Source of the DNA: Colius striatus
Taxonomy: Eukaryota > Chordata > Aves > Coliiformes > Coliidae
DNA: 64,000 nucleotides
NCBI RefSeq assembly: GCF_028858725.1
Contig: NC_084759.1
Coordinates: 137,498,171 to 137,562,170 of the forward strand
Direction: 5' to 3'
This document shows positions 25,122-40,100 of this stretch, one piece after another; the stretch's first letter is position 1; each line of letters starts with the position of its first letter. Below the pieces are notes generated by a model. It had not been told where the DNA came from and did not search any database. It worked only from the letters and a program-made list of their open reading frames with translations. Made by a program: the position numbers and the translations under genes.

Positions 25122-28100
25122 CTGTAGGACAAAGCATAGAAGATAGAGCCAGGCATTGAACTTTTTGACCACTGAAATAAATCACTTTAACAGCTTTTAA
25201 GGATTACATATATGCCAAAAAAAGCTTAGGAGAAAGTATTAAAACTCATTCTTTGTGAATGGAAACAGAAACTGGACATTTTTGCTTGCAAAAGACTCTG
25301 TTATAAAATTGATAATATTATTTTTATGGAATTTTTTATTCAGGCAGTTGCAAAGCAAAAGTACCATCATCTTCCCTTTGTGTCCAGAGATTTTTGGATC
25401 ACTTTAAAGCCTTAGACATTTTAGGGCTAGAAATGTATTGAGATTGCCAGAGTGAGCAATTGTACGTTGTCACAGTTTAACCTCAGCCACCAACTATGAA
25501 GGATGCGGCCACTTGCTTACCACTCCCGTCACCCTCAGTGGGAAGGGGGGGAGAATTGAAAGGAAAAAAAAGTAAAACCTGTAGGTTGAGAAAAGAACAG
25601 TGTAATAAGTAAAACTAAATAAAATATTGTAACAATTACAACAGCAGCATATAATAATAATTGCAATGGAAAGGGATATAACCAAAAAAGAAAGAGAAAA
25701 AAAGCAGACAGATAAAACCATGATGTGATGCACAATGCAGTTGCTCACTACCTGCTGACTGATGCCTCAGCTGTGATCCCCCCTTCCCCACCTACTCTCT
25801 CCAGGTTACACACTGGGCATGATGTTCTATGGTATGGAATAGCCCTTTGGCTAGCTGGGGTCGACTGTCCTGGTCATGCTCCCTCCCAGCTGCTTGCGCA
25901 CCCTGGCCAATTTGCTGGCCAGGCAGGGGAAGAAGCAGAAAAGGCCTTGATATTGCACAAGCACTGCTGGGAAGTAACCAAAACATCTCTGTGTTATCAA
26001 TACTATTATCCCCACAAATCCAAAACACAGCCCTGTAACTAAGACAGCTGAAACCAAAACCAAAAACACATCAGGAGTGGCCAAGGTTTAGGTGAAACTG
26101 AAAAAAATCTCTGAGACAGAACTCCTGGAGATTGACAGTGTTTCTGTTTAACCAATACTTTTATCTGCTCAGTATGATTTTCTGTCTTTTATTTTTGTCT
26201 CTAGGTCAATGCACAAAGTTAATATCTTGCTAGTATGAATACACTACCTGTAAATAAGGTAAATTTGGGTAATACTCCTCTTGATGGTAAATGATACAAA
26301 CCTAGGTCTTTTCATTCGTCTCAAAGGACAGTAAAAATACATCATATATTCCATAAATGTCTGTCATTGATATTAAATTATTTTTGTACCACATAAAAAC
26401 TGATGAAAAACCTAACAGTTTATGATCTTAAGATTTCTCAATTTCAGGACTTCTGAAGTGACCTAAATCTAAGTCTCAGACTTAGTATCTGGCTGTATTT
26501 TATCATCAGTGGCCTTACACACAACGATATAACAGAACAAAATGTGTCTATCTGTAGAGAGGAAATGTATGAAGCTTTTTGTGCCCTAATTTGCCTTACC
26601 TGTATGCATTGGAGTCGTATAACCTGCAAGCTCCTCGTTGCCCACAGCTTGTGCTTCCCCATTGCAAGCATGTCCTGTCGATCAGTGCACCAAAATAAAC
26701 TGGGGCTGGAATCCCAGCTGCAAGGAAACAAGCAAAACACTACAAGATATCACAGGAAAAGACATACTTTTAGAAATCAGCTCTAGACTTTGTAGGGGCA
26801 ATTTATATGTTGCAATAATGGCAATACATGAATTGCAGTGTGGGGAGTGAACTGGAATGCCCTTGTGCCATGGGGATCATCAGTCCACGGGAAATGGGAT
26901 CTGATGGGTTTGAACAGGCTTGTAGTCATGCTCATTCACTTCTCCAAGTCTGGCTCTGAGAGCCACCACTGGCTTCTGCTCCATACTAAGCTCCTGCAAG
27001 GGAGAGCTGGACTGGTTGTGCATTGGGAGCACTGAACTGATGCATAGGTTCCTTCTTCTATGCATAGCTTTTAAATGACCCATATTGATTTCCTATCTAT
27101 CTGAAGCACCAGGTATACATGATTAGAGGAACTGAATATGCTTCTCACAAATGTCTATGAGGGTAGAGCAACTGAAATCCTTAGTGTGACTTGGCCAGAT
27201 AAGAACTCAAGCTTTACTGCAAAACATGTAAGATATGGGAAAAAATCTTAGCTTTACTGAAGTAAAGGTGAGTATTAACTTCAGAGGAATTCAGGTTTCC
27301 GTGTGTTTCATGCAAGCATTGTTCCTAAGGGAGTATCCTGCATTCTTATATAGGGAATAAATAACTTATTTTTAACAACATGCCTGTTCCACCTTAGGAC
27401 TCTTGTGAGAGTCTGAACTCAGAAATCTGCCTGTAAATACCTGTGTATTACAATCATCAGTGCTGTAGTCAGCATATATTGGGACAAAAGCTCATTTTAG
27501 ATTTTTGTTAAAGAAGGAAGACGGGAATACATCAGATTTGATCTCCAAGTCACTGAAGATAAATGCTAGGATTTCATCACTGACTAGCTTTACCACTTCA
27601 TGTAATCGCAGGAACGTGCTGGCTCATTGTGCTGAAGCAGAAGCCTATAGAAAGAGGATACTTCTTTTTTCATAATGTCTTTTTAATTTTATTTTTTAAA
27701 ATTTCTTGTGGTCTAAAGAGCTCCAAGAATTCCATTGGCATTACTTGTCCTGAGAGCTGGGGAGAAATGCTCCCTATGCTCCCTCTGGGGAGAAATACTG
27801 CCAGGACAAAGTGTGGATATGACTTCCCGTCTCAAAATGTCCCATCACAATCCTGAGTAGACACTATAAGCCTAACCTAGCTCTGACTGTAGGCATTTGT
27901 AGGCAGCTGTTGATTTTTCAGATTTCATAGCAAACCCATGTGGCTTGACTCTTCACATTTCTCTACATTTCTGATGTGCAGGTCTTCCTGTTCCATTGAA
28001 AAAGAGAACAAAAGGACACAGAGAGATATTTTCTTGCCTGCCTAGGTGTCTCAACCATCTCATTATCAACACTCAAATAAAAAAAAAGTCTGAAAAGCAG

Positions 28101-31100
28101 ATTGCAGTATACGTAAAGGGAATTGAAATCTAAGCTGTCATCTTCTGGGAAATTGAAGTTTCAACATGTAGAAAATACTCTGGTATGAGCACAGTTGCAT
28201 TAATGTTGAATGAAGTCCTACTATAGCATGTCTTTTCAGTCTTGTGTCTCAGTGAGCTATTGGTTGAATTATAAATTTGGAACCTTGGAATCTTTAAAAA
28301 TTCAAGATAATACTTTCTTTTTGGTTAGAAACTCTCCGCATTTTTCAAACAGCAGGCTACAAAACTGCAGCACCATTTAATCAGCAGGTCAAAGATTTTC
28401 AGAATTGTGTTAACTGGTTTCCCACTGAACTGAATATTGGACCTTGAAGAAAAAACCAGGATCTCAGGAACAATCAAGGATCTAACAGCTATTTCAAAGA
28501 TGCATTTGTTTTACAATTGGTGATTGCCTTGGTGTCATTTAAAGCCATGAAAGAAACATCTTAATTAGAATGATTTATCTTACCTAGCATTCTTATAATG
28601 AGTGTGTATAGACCCACTGCAAGAGACTTCAACTCTGGTTGAACACATCTGAAATAAAGAGGGATAAGTATGAAATACATGCCTATCTAGGGGTTAGACA
28701 TGCCTATTAAAATTCCATAATTGGAAGGTGAGTGCTTCTTATGTGTGAAAATATGCTAAGTAGTGTGAAGAAAGTGAATTAAATTACTGTTTTCCATCAT
28801 GTATTTCCCAGGAAGTCCATTCACTAAGCAGAATTAAGACAAAAATGTTGCAAGTAGCTTCATTAGTGTGGGATATTTCTATTCTTGAATGACATTTCTC
28901 TGTATAACACCACATCTTTATCTACACAAAGCCATCCAGCAAAATGGCCATCTTTTCCATGGGGAATCATCCTCCAAACAACAGTAACAGGCACTGATCT
29001 TGAATCTGTTGTATATCCAGCCTCTGCCATCTCCTTATAAATATTAATACTCAGAAAGGTATCTCACAAAGATAAGAAAGAGAGTTTACATTCTGTGTTC
29101 CATGCTCATTTAGGGTGACATAATGCCCTTAGGACTACCATTACATTTATCATGAATGCATTTTTCCATGGATCAAGCTTTCTCTTCAGCTTACTGAAAA
29201 GTATATGCTAATTTGTATACATGGTTATAAATCATATCCTGGTACACTTCCACATGTACCTCAACAGACATGAGCATAGGAGCCTTCGACTGAGCCCTCA
29301 GATGCCCTGAATTTCCAGACAAGCACAATCTGTTAGTGCAAATCCACATCCAGAAATCCTGAACAGATTTTCAGAATCCATGCAGCCAAAATATCCAAGC
29401 AGAGAATGAGAAATTCCTCCTAAAAACTTGGGCACATGAGAGGCTTAAAAGAAGCCATCATGTAGTACTTGGAAGCAACACACTAGAACCGACTTACTGA
29501 CAGCAGCAAAGTAAGGCCTGATGCTAACAGCTATAAACAAATAGGAAATGATGAAACTCATTAGAGAAAGCATATTTTACTGTGAGAGAGTATATTTTCC
29601 TAAGGGAAAGAAAGAAATGTAAGCAAAACTTTGTTCCTCTTATTGGAAAGCCTCAACCATTCATACACAGTTAGTTTTACTTACCTAAACATAACCATAT
29701 ATGCTGGGGTGCCTCCCAATGCAAAAAGAAAGCCACTTATGACTTGTATTACTGTATAATAAATAAACTTTGTTGAACAATCATCACTTTTTGGACATTG
29801 CCCCAAGGTGGCAGAGTTATTTCCTGTCCATGAACTGCTTACTTCAAGACAACTGCAGTTATGGAAGACCTGGAAGACACAAAGTAGATTTGGTAGAATA
29901 TTTCTCATGCAATGGCAAATCTTGTCTTCAGATACAGGCAGAGCTTGAAGCCTCTCTAAGCATCCCATTCCTATCTTATTTGCCTTTCTTGAGGAAATGG
30001 ACAGCAGCTTCCTGAAAAGAGTGCCCAGTCTTGGAAGACACATTCCATGCCAGCATGTTTTCATCAGTGGACGTAACACCTCTTTTTGGAAAATGTTTGA
30101 AGTAGCTGCAGGACCTCTGAGGCTGGCCTTACCCTTTGTGTCCCTGGAGGGCAGTCAAAGGGGAAGAGTGAGGCTCAGGGAGATGCAACTTTTAGGTGAC
30201 ATCACCTTTCAGCTGACTTGTCTCTCTGAAAAGAACCTGGATCACAAGTACCTCTCTGCTAATGATGATTCACCAGAGGTACCTCACAGCTGTAAATAGC
30301 AGCCACCACCTGTCAAGACACAGCTCATACAGAGCCCAGAGGTCAGCAGTAGTTGTACAGATAACTTGGGAGCAATAGCTTTTAACCAGGGCTTGTGTGG
30401 CTTGGGGATGTACTGAGGGAAAGGGAACTGTGAGCCATCAACCTTAACCTCTACGGAGACAAACTTATGTGGGGAGGAAGTAGTTCTGCTTTGACAAAGG
30501 TTTTTTATCACTACCTCCCACCTTAAGATTTTAAACAAAGAATGTCTTTTGGAGAAGATGACTGTAGACTATATTAGAGAGAAAAAAGTCACAGAGAAAA
30601 AACTGTTGGAGATAGAATTCCATCTGAGTACAAGATAAAGCTCTAGACCACATATCTTCTGCTATGGTCATCTGACATCAGAAAGATGGGAATGACAAAG
30701 CTCAGTGAAGGCTTATATCCATGGTCTAGAGCTGCCTCTTTGGGATTCAGTGCATTATCCCCAGTACTCTATGTTGAGCAGAAATCAGTCAGACAGAAAA
30801 ATAAGCAGTACCCTGTCATCCCAGAGTCTCACGTTGAGGAAACAGCTGCCTCCCCTCAAATCATTCTTCATACCTACACTTTAATGATCAGTATCACGGA
30901 AGACACTACACTATTGTAGTGTACTTTAACCGTTGACTAACATCCTCAGGGCAGTCAGAATAAAATTTATGAAAGACAAGCCATGGATAAGCTTCAGCCA
31001 ACATGTAACCACTCTGAATTTTTTCTTTCCCTCACTTCAATTTATAAAAGATGAAAGCTGAGATCTAAAGCAAGGATCTAGAGCTTTTTGCATAATGAGA

Positions 31101-34100
31101 AGTAATTCAGAGAAATCTGTCTCTTCTGCTGTTTGTAGCCAGAAATCATAAATACTTTACTGACTGGTCCCCAGTAATTTTGGTTTCCCTTAAATGCAGT
31201 ACACTACTAAATCCCTGATGTTATGTTGAAAATAATCTAGTAAAAAAAACCTCCCCAGAATATGAAGCAGGGACTTACCACACTCTTTCCACGTCCCACC
31301 GAAGCTGTGCACCCAGCTAGGCATGCTGAAGCGTACGTGATTCCGTTGTCTCCACACACAGGATCCCACACATCCGAGGCACATTTGCAGTCAGAATTGC
31401 ACTCAGAAAATACAGCATTTTCAGGGTTCAGTATGGGTTTGCTTGGAAGTTAAGTTCAGACAGTGTAAGAACTTTTATTTCTGTACTGAGGTCAGTGTAG
31501 TCCCTTCTGTGTCAGTGTTTTTGACTTGTAACTCACCTCATACACTCAGAACACACATTTTCATAGCTGAGTCTCTACAGTATTTATCTCTTTGCATGAG
31601 ATTCCAGCTTACTTGCACTGATAGTAAAGTGATTACTGGTTTATAAAGAATTTTAAAACAAGTGAAAATGCTGTTACAGATTTTTGCTGACAGATGTAGA
31701 CAGAAAAAGGAATAGCTGAAAGGCTTTGAGAGGTCAGATAGACTATGCCCTAATTGTATATAGCGCTAGTTACAGTCTTATCTTAGCATAGTCTTATCAA
31801 GTAGATCTTTAGCCCTTGTTAAAAGTGCACCAGTTATAGAAACAAGATTTCCTGATCTCCATAGTTAAAAATACTCCCCTCCTGAAGCATAACCTAAATC
31901 TTCCCAGAGGATATGAAGAATGTAGTATTCCCTTTTACTTCCAGATGACCTTTGGCTAACAGAGCAAGGTGTTTACCCCCATCTTCTCCTTTCTGGGCTA
32001 ATTAAGGTTATGTGTTTGCCACCTCTTTCATTTCAATGTTTACTAAGCGTATTTCCTGGTCCACCATTTGCATTTTTAGTGAGAACTTTGCAGAGTACAG
32101 GACAAGCATCAGACAATCAGTCCTCAGGTGACAACAAATAACAACCTGACATGCTGCCTGTTCAGTTCCATATATTCAGCTATGAATCAGTACGTCTTGA
32201 TAAATGAACTGTAGTGACTAATTATTGAACTGTGGGTAAGACTTCAGGTACACACTAGCCAGGAGGTACTCTGAGCAGACTGGACATGAGGCAGTGACAA
32301 TCTGTATGCTATTGTGTTTCTGGGTCCCTTTAACAGCAAGATACTAGCATACATCCCTTCTACTGGTATCTTTACTCACTCCAAGTAAAAATAACAGCCT
32401 GTGACTTTTAAACTCTGGTTCTGTCTTGAGAGGAGAGAGCATCTTCCGTAGGCATAAAACCTTCATTTTGGTTTACTGCAGGGTGAGATTCTAGCATGTT
32501 GCAGTCTTTCCGTCTCTGTGCAGGATACAATACTGATGCTCTCTGTTACATATGCTTCAGCTCTTTACTGAGCCTGAATATACTTTGATAGAAAATTGAT
32601 TCTGGTGTAGAGATAGCACTGTGTGAAACAGCAATACCCACTCCTCTCCCACCCCCACCCCCAACCAACCTCTGTTGATAATGATGCAATTTTGCTAGTA
32701 TATTTTGCTAGTATATAAGTCATTAATCAGTGTTGTGTTTTGGCAGGCTAACACTCTGCTCACCAATTAAACTATCACAATGATGACACACGGTAGTGTT
32801 CACTTTCAAGCATAACAAAAGCATGCTCCTCTTTTATCCTTGATGCCACAGTTAATTTCTTGAACTATTGCTGCCATGGAGAAAAACATACTCTTCTTCA
32901 TTGTATACTCACCCTTCATAGGATACTGTCTTTCCTGCTACCATATAATTCTCACAACCAACGAAAAAGTGCAAGAGACTGATGGCATAGGCAAAAAATG
33001 ACAAGGTAAATGCAAACTTGGTTGCTACAAGGATGTCCATTTTGTACTTTTTCATTATAAGACCTCCTAGGAAAATCCCAATACATACAGGAGGTAAGGA
33101 TGTCAATCCTGAAAGAGATAATTAGAAGAGGAATTGCAAAGTAAAAAAGTCACATTAGATTTAAGAGTCAAACTTTGTCCATAGCTTGGTATCTCTGACA
33201 GCTTTACGTTGTATTATGGCGACTCTAGAGGGCTTTGTGTTTAGCCTAATCCTTGGATTTTAAATGCTATTTTAAAATGCTTAACCCTCAAAATGCTCTT
33301 CCATTCCAAGGGACTTGACAGATATTGCAGCATTTAAAACTCCCACACCACATTCATTGCATATTTGGGGTGTCATTGCCATAATTAACAATATATGTTA
33401 TGCTATGCTATGATAAATATGATATGATGATCTATAATTAATATAATTTATGACATAACATAATTGTTTTTTTCTGGTCCCATAGGTACCAAAACTAGTT
33501 TGTATGCTGCCTTTATACAAATCAAGTGCAGGAGATTGCCATTTACTTCAGCTTGTTCTGCAAAGAATTCAGTCCTTGAAGAAGCATGACAGAACTTCTC
33601 CCTATGCACTGCTTATAGCATAAGCTATCATTGCACAGTGTAACTCACCTATTAGCAAGTTACTTTTAGACGTAGATTGTCCATACTGCTGTTCCATGTA
33701 CTTTGCTTTGTAAGTCAAGAAACCAATAAAGCCACTGGACTGTAACAGTGCACAACACAAAAACGTAAAGTACATCCGATTACACAATACTTTTTTCAGG
33801 GAGGCATAGAAATCTGAAAGAAAGTGATATATGAGTTGGCTTTGAAAGTTGCATGGCATAATTACTGGTCAGTAATCTACAAAAACTTAGATCAAAGTCA
33901 TTTTCCGAGCTATCCAAGTGCAAGTTGTACTGATCTTCCTTTGGGCTTGAGTATCTGAAAGCAAAATCAGATTCCTGAAAAACACCTGAGACTGACATAC
34001 AGGAAGAGAAGTTTAAAAGAAAGTAAAAGTATGGTTTATGAGTGCTCTGATGAGATCTACACATGAAGACCAAAAAGCTCCACATAGCAAAGACTTCTTT

Positions 34101-37100
34101 CAGTTTACATGAATATTGCCACAGGTTCAAGGCTAGGCGAGAGATGCCTTTGGAGAGATGGGAATTTGAAAGAAGACAAGAGAATTTGACTAATGATGCA
34201 AAGCCATCTCTTCCCCACACCTTTCCACACCTTTCTTAGCATAACAACCACACAGCGGGGCTGATCTTCAAGCCTAATAGATTTTCCCCAGGCAGCAATG
34301 TGCTTCAGACTCCATGAGCTCTGTGATCATCAGATAAATAATTTGGCTTTCCATAATGAGAAAAGAACCTTCTAGTATTTTCTTTAAGGTCTGATACAGA
34401 AACATTTTTTCGCTGTTCAAATTTCTTTTAGCAGTCTTGAAGAAGCTCTTTGACTCTTAATAATCTTTAGCAAATCCCTCTGTTCTTGGGGATAGCTAAG
34501 TGGTCTAGACTGAAATGCAGGGGAGGCAAAATGTTCTGCAGAAATATTTGCACTGTACATTATGCCTGTTGTTTTTCACATTTATAGAACATGCAAAATA
34601 CTTGCCTTTCAGTACTGCTGACCATTTCCTTGGCTTAGATTTTGCAGGAGGAAGTGTCTTCCTTGCGGTGCCAGTGTTTTCCAAGAGACCATGTGAAGTT
34701 TTTCCATTATTGGTTTCCCTCGGCTTTTTCAAACTCTTTGGCAAGAAGCAAAATGGAATACCAGCTAGGAAACTGGTTACTCCACCTACTAAAAAACCAA
34801 GCCACCACGCCCCCACCCAGCGTGAATCTTGTGGGGTGATGGTGATGCTTCCTAGAATTGAAGGAGACAGATGCATGTTACCTGAATGAAGAAGTTGAAC
34901 CTTCTTGGCCTTTATCTCCTGAAATAGCTACATTTTACAATATCTGACTTTCAGTGGCAATGATAATCATTTAAGGAGAGATTGTTCATTCAGTGAAGAC
35001 ATAGGATGAATAGCATGAATTGTGTTACATTCCATCTGCCTTTCTACATCTTATGCTGACAGGCATACCTGGCAACACAGAGATCCTTATTCAAAATTTA
35101 AGAAACCAAAACACACAGCAGAAAGGCCCCAAGCCTGGGATCCTTTTAAGGCTACTACTTTTCTGCTTGAAACCATCCTCTGCTCATCTGAATAGTGTAG
35201 GTTGTTATGAAGTATATGGGCTGTCTCTGTGGCATCAGTGAGATTAGCCATGACTTTGAACTTTGTATTGCAAGTAGGTTGTATATTTAACAAAGGGAGT
35301 ACATCTGTCTAACAGGATCTTGAAGAAAGCTTCTCTGTCTGGCAAGTAAAACAAAATCACCCACTAGTGATGCCACAGTGAGGCTTTTGCTGAAAAGGCC
35401 ATCAGCAATTCATAGTGCCTGACTCCCCTTCAGGCTGGTCTGGTGTGTGGAGAGGTATGCTGGCCATCTCAGAGATGGTCCCTGCCTCTTCCAGTGAAAG
35501 GGAACGGGATGAAGGACCATGCCAGCACATACAGGGATTGCTTTGCACCCTCTGTCATTTTGTAGATGTTAATCCATATGTGTGTTTTCATCTGAATAAG
35601 GAAAGGCTAATCAAATGTGTATAATGTACTGCAAACATTACATAGATTGTAAATAATGTAAAAAGCTTGACTGAGAGAACAGGTAATTCACCAAAACTGT
35701 AGAACTGCTATGATAGCAGAATCCTTTCACTAAGATCACAGTTTAGTAAAATATTTTGGGTCCGTGACAGTTCTTGGTACTAAATTTTAAAGTTAAACGT
35801 GCATTTTAATCCTTTAATACTAAACCACAATTCTAAAACCTGTTCCCTCTCTAATTCTGCCTTTGCTCTAAAAGTTTCCAATAATTTAATCAAATTACAA
35901 TAAAATAGAAAATAACATTAATCAACTCAATTTAAATTAAGTATAAATTATATTAATATCATTCATATCATAAAAATGTATGCAAATGTGTAGAGGAACC
36001 TGTTAAGAACAAGCATTATCCTACTTCCACTTTTCCTCTCTTTTACTTACCTAAATCCACAAATCCAATATCCACATATAGTTTTGCACATAAAGATCCC
36101 AACAAGAATCCAAACATTGGGCCCAACATGGCTATCGTGTGCAGAATTCCTGAAAACATAATGAGGCAGATGCTAGTACGTTTTAACAGCGTAGTGTTTT
36201 CTTCTGTAGGGGATGGTTGACCTCTTATACTATGAATCTCTCAGTTTCCTTCATGGTGAGATTACCTACGTACACAGGAACATCCTCTTCTTTAGCAAAA
36301 TCGTCTAGATAAGCAATGCCCAATGGTGTTATTGGTGTCTCACCAATTCCACGTAACAAGTTTCCCAGTAAGATATATATCCACATGTATGATGATGGTT
36401 CCTTCTCACAGCCTGCAGATGAGAGTTTATATCTAATAGAACAGTTGAATAGGAAAGCATCACAAATCACAGGAAATTCAGCTCATGAAGTGGTTATAGT
36501 TTATCATTTCAGGTATTAACAGCATTCTCCTTACAGAAGATTAATGAAAGGCTATCAACCTCATTAGTACCTTTTAATAATCTTTTTTCCACCTCTATTG
36601 TATTTGGTTTCTAAAAATTCAGATAAATATCACCCATCAGAAGAAAATATCTGTGTGGAAAAAAAGCATTGTAGTAAATATATTGACTTGCATATAACAC
36701 ATCTTTGACATGAGAAGTTTGAGATGGTTTCTTAACTCTTTCTCTATCTGTATCCCATACAAAGTAACATGTAAAACAGTTGTATGCCATGTTGTAAGCA
36801 AGACCATAGAAATCTTAATTTCTTTCCCATTTACTACATGTAGTTTCATGTCCTTTTGCTCTCTCTTTCACCTTTCCAACTCCATGTCCTGGGTAACAGT
36901 CTTAGAACGAAATTTGGAAGTGTGAATATAGTAAACGGTGGATCTGGATCCTTGCAGTTCATGTTTGATGGATGATCTCCAAATAAGATGCACAGAGTGT
37001 ATCTAAGCATTTATAATGTTCCCAAATAGAAACTGAAGCTAGAAATGTAACTGAGTATCTTGCATGAGACAATTATTTACTCCACTTGCAAGCAAACATA

Positions 37101-40100
37101 AAACTAGCTCCTGTATTTGTACTTATACTTACAGTTTCTTACCTGATTGGGAGACGTCTAACAAGCTTTTGTTCACATTTTGATGTAGGGAACAGGGATT
37201 TATGCTTGAAGTTAAGTTGGCTGAAGAAGCTGTATGTGATGTTGTCTCATACTTATAACTGAAAACACACAATAGCTGGTTTAGAAGCAGCGTTCAGTTG
37301 GGAAGTACCAGTGCAGCAGGGCAGGAGCCACTCAACTGCTGTTTCCATAAGAAGGGTATCTTTGTTTAAATATTACACAAAGTGCTACTGAAGGAGCAAA
37401 AAAGAAGCTTGTTTAAGCACACTTTTGAAAATCAAAACACTAAAACAAAGAACAAGTGAAAATGCCAATCATCTATCTAGACACATTTTAAGCTGGGAAA
37501 TTCACAAAGACATTTGAAAGTAATGGAGATGAGATTGAACTTCCAGATTAAAAATGTTGGGTTAGGTCCAAGTGAGCTTCCTATGCTGACCCCACAGTCA
37601 AGGAGAAAAAGAAGAATCCCTTGAATGTGAATTTAATTCCTCCTTTTCATCTTACATATGTATTTGATGTGGTGAGAGAGGGGAGACGTGAGAAGTTATC
37701 TTCAGGTGGTATCTGCCTCATAATTATCGATAGCTTTAGAAAGAGCTGTTGTGTATTAGTATAGGGGTAAAGTTGTTGGCTGAAATAATACACTCTTTAG
37801 CTCTATTTACAGGGAGCAGGACAATGCTGCAGTGAGGCATCAAGGGTGCTCGAAGCTGTTTAGATCCTTTAGCGTGATCCTTTTTTTCCCCTGCTTCTAG
37901 GGACTAGGTTGGCTTTGTTAGACCAAGCAGGCTTATTTTTTCAGGATGAAGCAAAGAGCATTCATCAGTAGAGATAGTGCAGAACAATTTCCTTATTAAA
38001 AATCAGGCCCCGGTTCATGAGAAACTTCCCAGTCTAGAGGAACAACACACATTGTTTGGCTTAACTAGTGGAAAAAAGAAGTCTCATGCTATTGCAAGAT
38101 CCATTGTCACGATAAAAAGCATTTCTCATTGTTCTTATTACAGTAATATAACTAAAATTGTTCTAATACACTTAAGAGAACAACAGAAAGATATGTCTTA
38201 CTCTATATGCTATCATTGCGTACAAACCTATGGCTAGAAATATTATCACATATAAACGATATGCAGTAATTCTCTGAGGTTGAAGAATATGAGTAAAAAT
38301 CAGCTTAGTCAGCCATAGAAAATCAGTTTAATCAGCCATGTGCATTTGGAACAGGAAAAATCCTGGGACCAGTTCTATCAGCACTGATCCATCTGCAGGC
38401 TCTGCATGAATCCAAGTGGCTGTTTTGTGTGAGGAGCAGCTGTTTGCTACATGAGTAAAAAAATGCGTCATTATACACAATAAGGCTCTGGTTTTTTTCT
38501 TTGAAGCAGCAGGATTTCTTCTAATTAGCATCTTTGTGAGTTGATTCCTTCACCAAGTAGGCTTCAAATCCATACTTTTATATGAGAGTAACCTGTTACT
38601 ATAAATAAAGTCATATGTCCAGTAGAGATGTTACTCAATATGAAGTTACTCATTCAGAGCTTTGAGATCCTATTCAAAACGATACAACATTATTCTGGAA
38701 ATCATACAGGTAGATTCTATCTTCCTCATGATTTTACTGAGGTTCCTTATGGTTTGACTTTCCTGCCTATGTGATCCTGACATCTCTATTAGCAACCAAT
38801 GATGACACATTCTTAGGTTAAGACTGATTTTCTCAATAAGGTGTTCTTCCAGTTTGCCATTCAGGAAGAGTATATCATTCATTAAAGCAATAGCACCAGC
38901 ATAGCAACACAGTTTCAGATTTTTAAAGAATATATTTGGTTTGAAACTTGAGTTTTCATAAGATTTTCATTCATGTTTCCTTCTACAACAAGAAAATCTA
39001 ATGATTTTGTAAAATCATTTTGTTCTTTACCTGTTTTCTGAACAAGTCTCACTGAAAAATAAAGCACTGTGATTTTCTTATTTTTTAGAGAAGTTGAAGT
39101 TTTACTGCAGAGGAGCCATATTTTTCCAAACAAATATAATGAACAGTGATGTCTGTGCCAAGCGTGATTCATTGCAAGACTCTATGGGCCTTTGGAAATC
39201 CAAGACTTAACATGCACCAAGTTTCATTCAAAAAACAGAAAGTGTTATTGAATCCCAATGTTAAGTTACTCAAATTAATCTTTATTAGTACTTACTATCC
39301 CATGAAGAAGTGAGGCATTGCTGTTAAAAAACTTCCCAAAGCCATAGTAAAGCATCCGATAGCTATGACTCTGGGCCTATGAAGTTTAGCTCCAAAGTAG
39401 CTTACAAATGCAAGCACAAGCAAGTTACCTGGAAAGTAATGAACCAAAATTAATGCCAAATGCTGTGCCTTATATTTCTCTGAACAGTTTTCTGTGTGTT
39501 ATGGAATATCAATTACCCATTTCAAAGCTACTATCGACGAAACCAACAGTAGATGATGGTAGGTCAAACCTTCGTTCAATCTGAGTGATGGAACTTTTCA
39601 TAATTGTACCGGACAATATTTTACTCAAGTAGCTGAATGATAAAGCAACGAGAAATGCCTGAGGAAAAATTAAAACAGAAAATGAGAGGTAGAGGCAAGG
39701 AATCTGCTCACAGAGAGATCAAATATGTTTAAAACTGTGTGGAGCAATCATTATCATGGTGATTTGTTACTCAAATTACAGTGACAACATTCTATGTGAA
39801 TCTTCACATACCCTAATGCTGAAGGTGGTCTCTGCAATGTCTGCTCCTGCTCTGGTTTTCCTTGCTGGAGAGGGCTGGTGCTAGGTACTAGACTGAGAGC
39901 AGCTCCTTGCTTTAGGGTTCAGGTTTGCAGTAGCTGTCTTAATGACCAGACAGCCTGATTTTCCCTGAACTGCTGGCCAGAGCTTTTCCAAAGCAGAAAT
40001 CCTATAGACTGTGGAACTTATATTTTTGCAAACATCTTACTGGGGACTGCTTACCTTACTGACATCCTCAAGTTAAATTTAACAAAAAACTGAGGCCCAG

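Noticed and set aside
25725-26042. Plus-strand frame of 105 codons
   Set aside because: It is the antisense of an ERVL LTR and has no protein similarity that I can recognise.
33780-34220. Minus-strand frame of 146 codons overlapping SLCO1B exon 8
   Set aside because: It runs mostly through the intron between exons 7 and 8; the real exon is read in the frame fixed by the conserved DFYASLKK and YMEQQYG blocks.
34596-34606. Alternative GT donor (gtattt) for SLCO1B exon 7
   Set aside because: It would add 4 nt and break the frame into exon 8, and gtattt is a poorer donor than the GC site with full flanking consensus.
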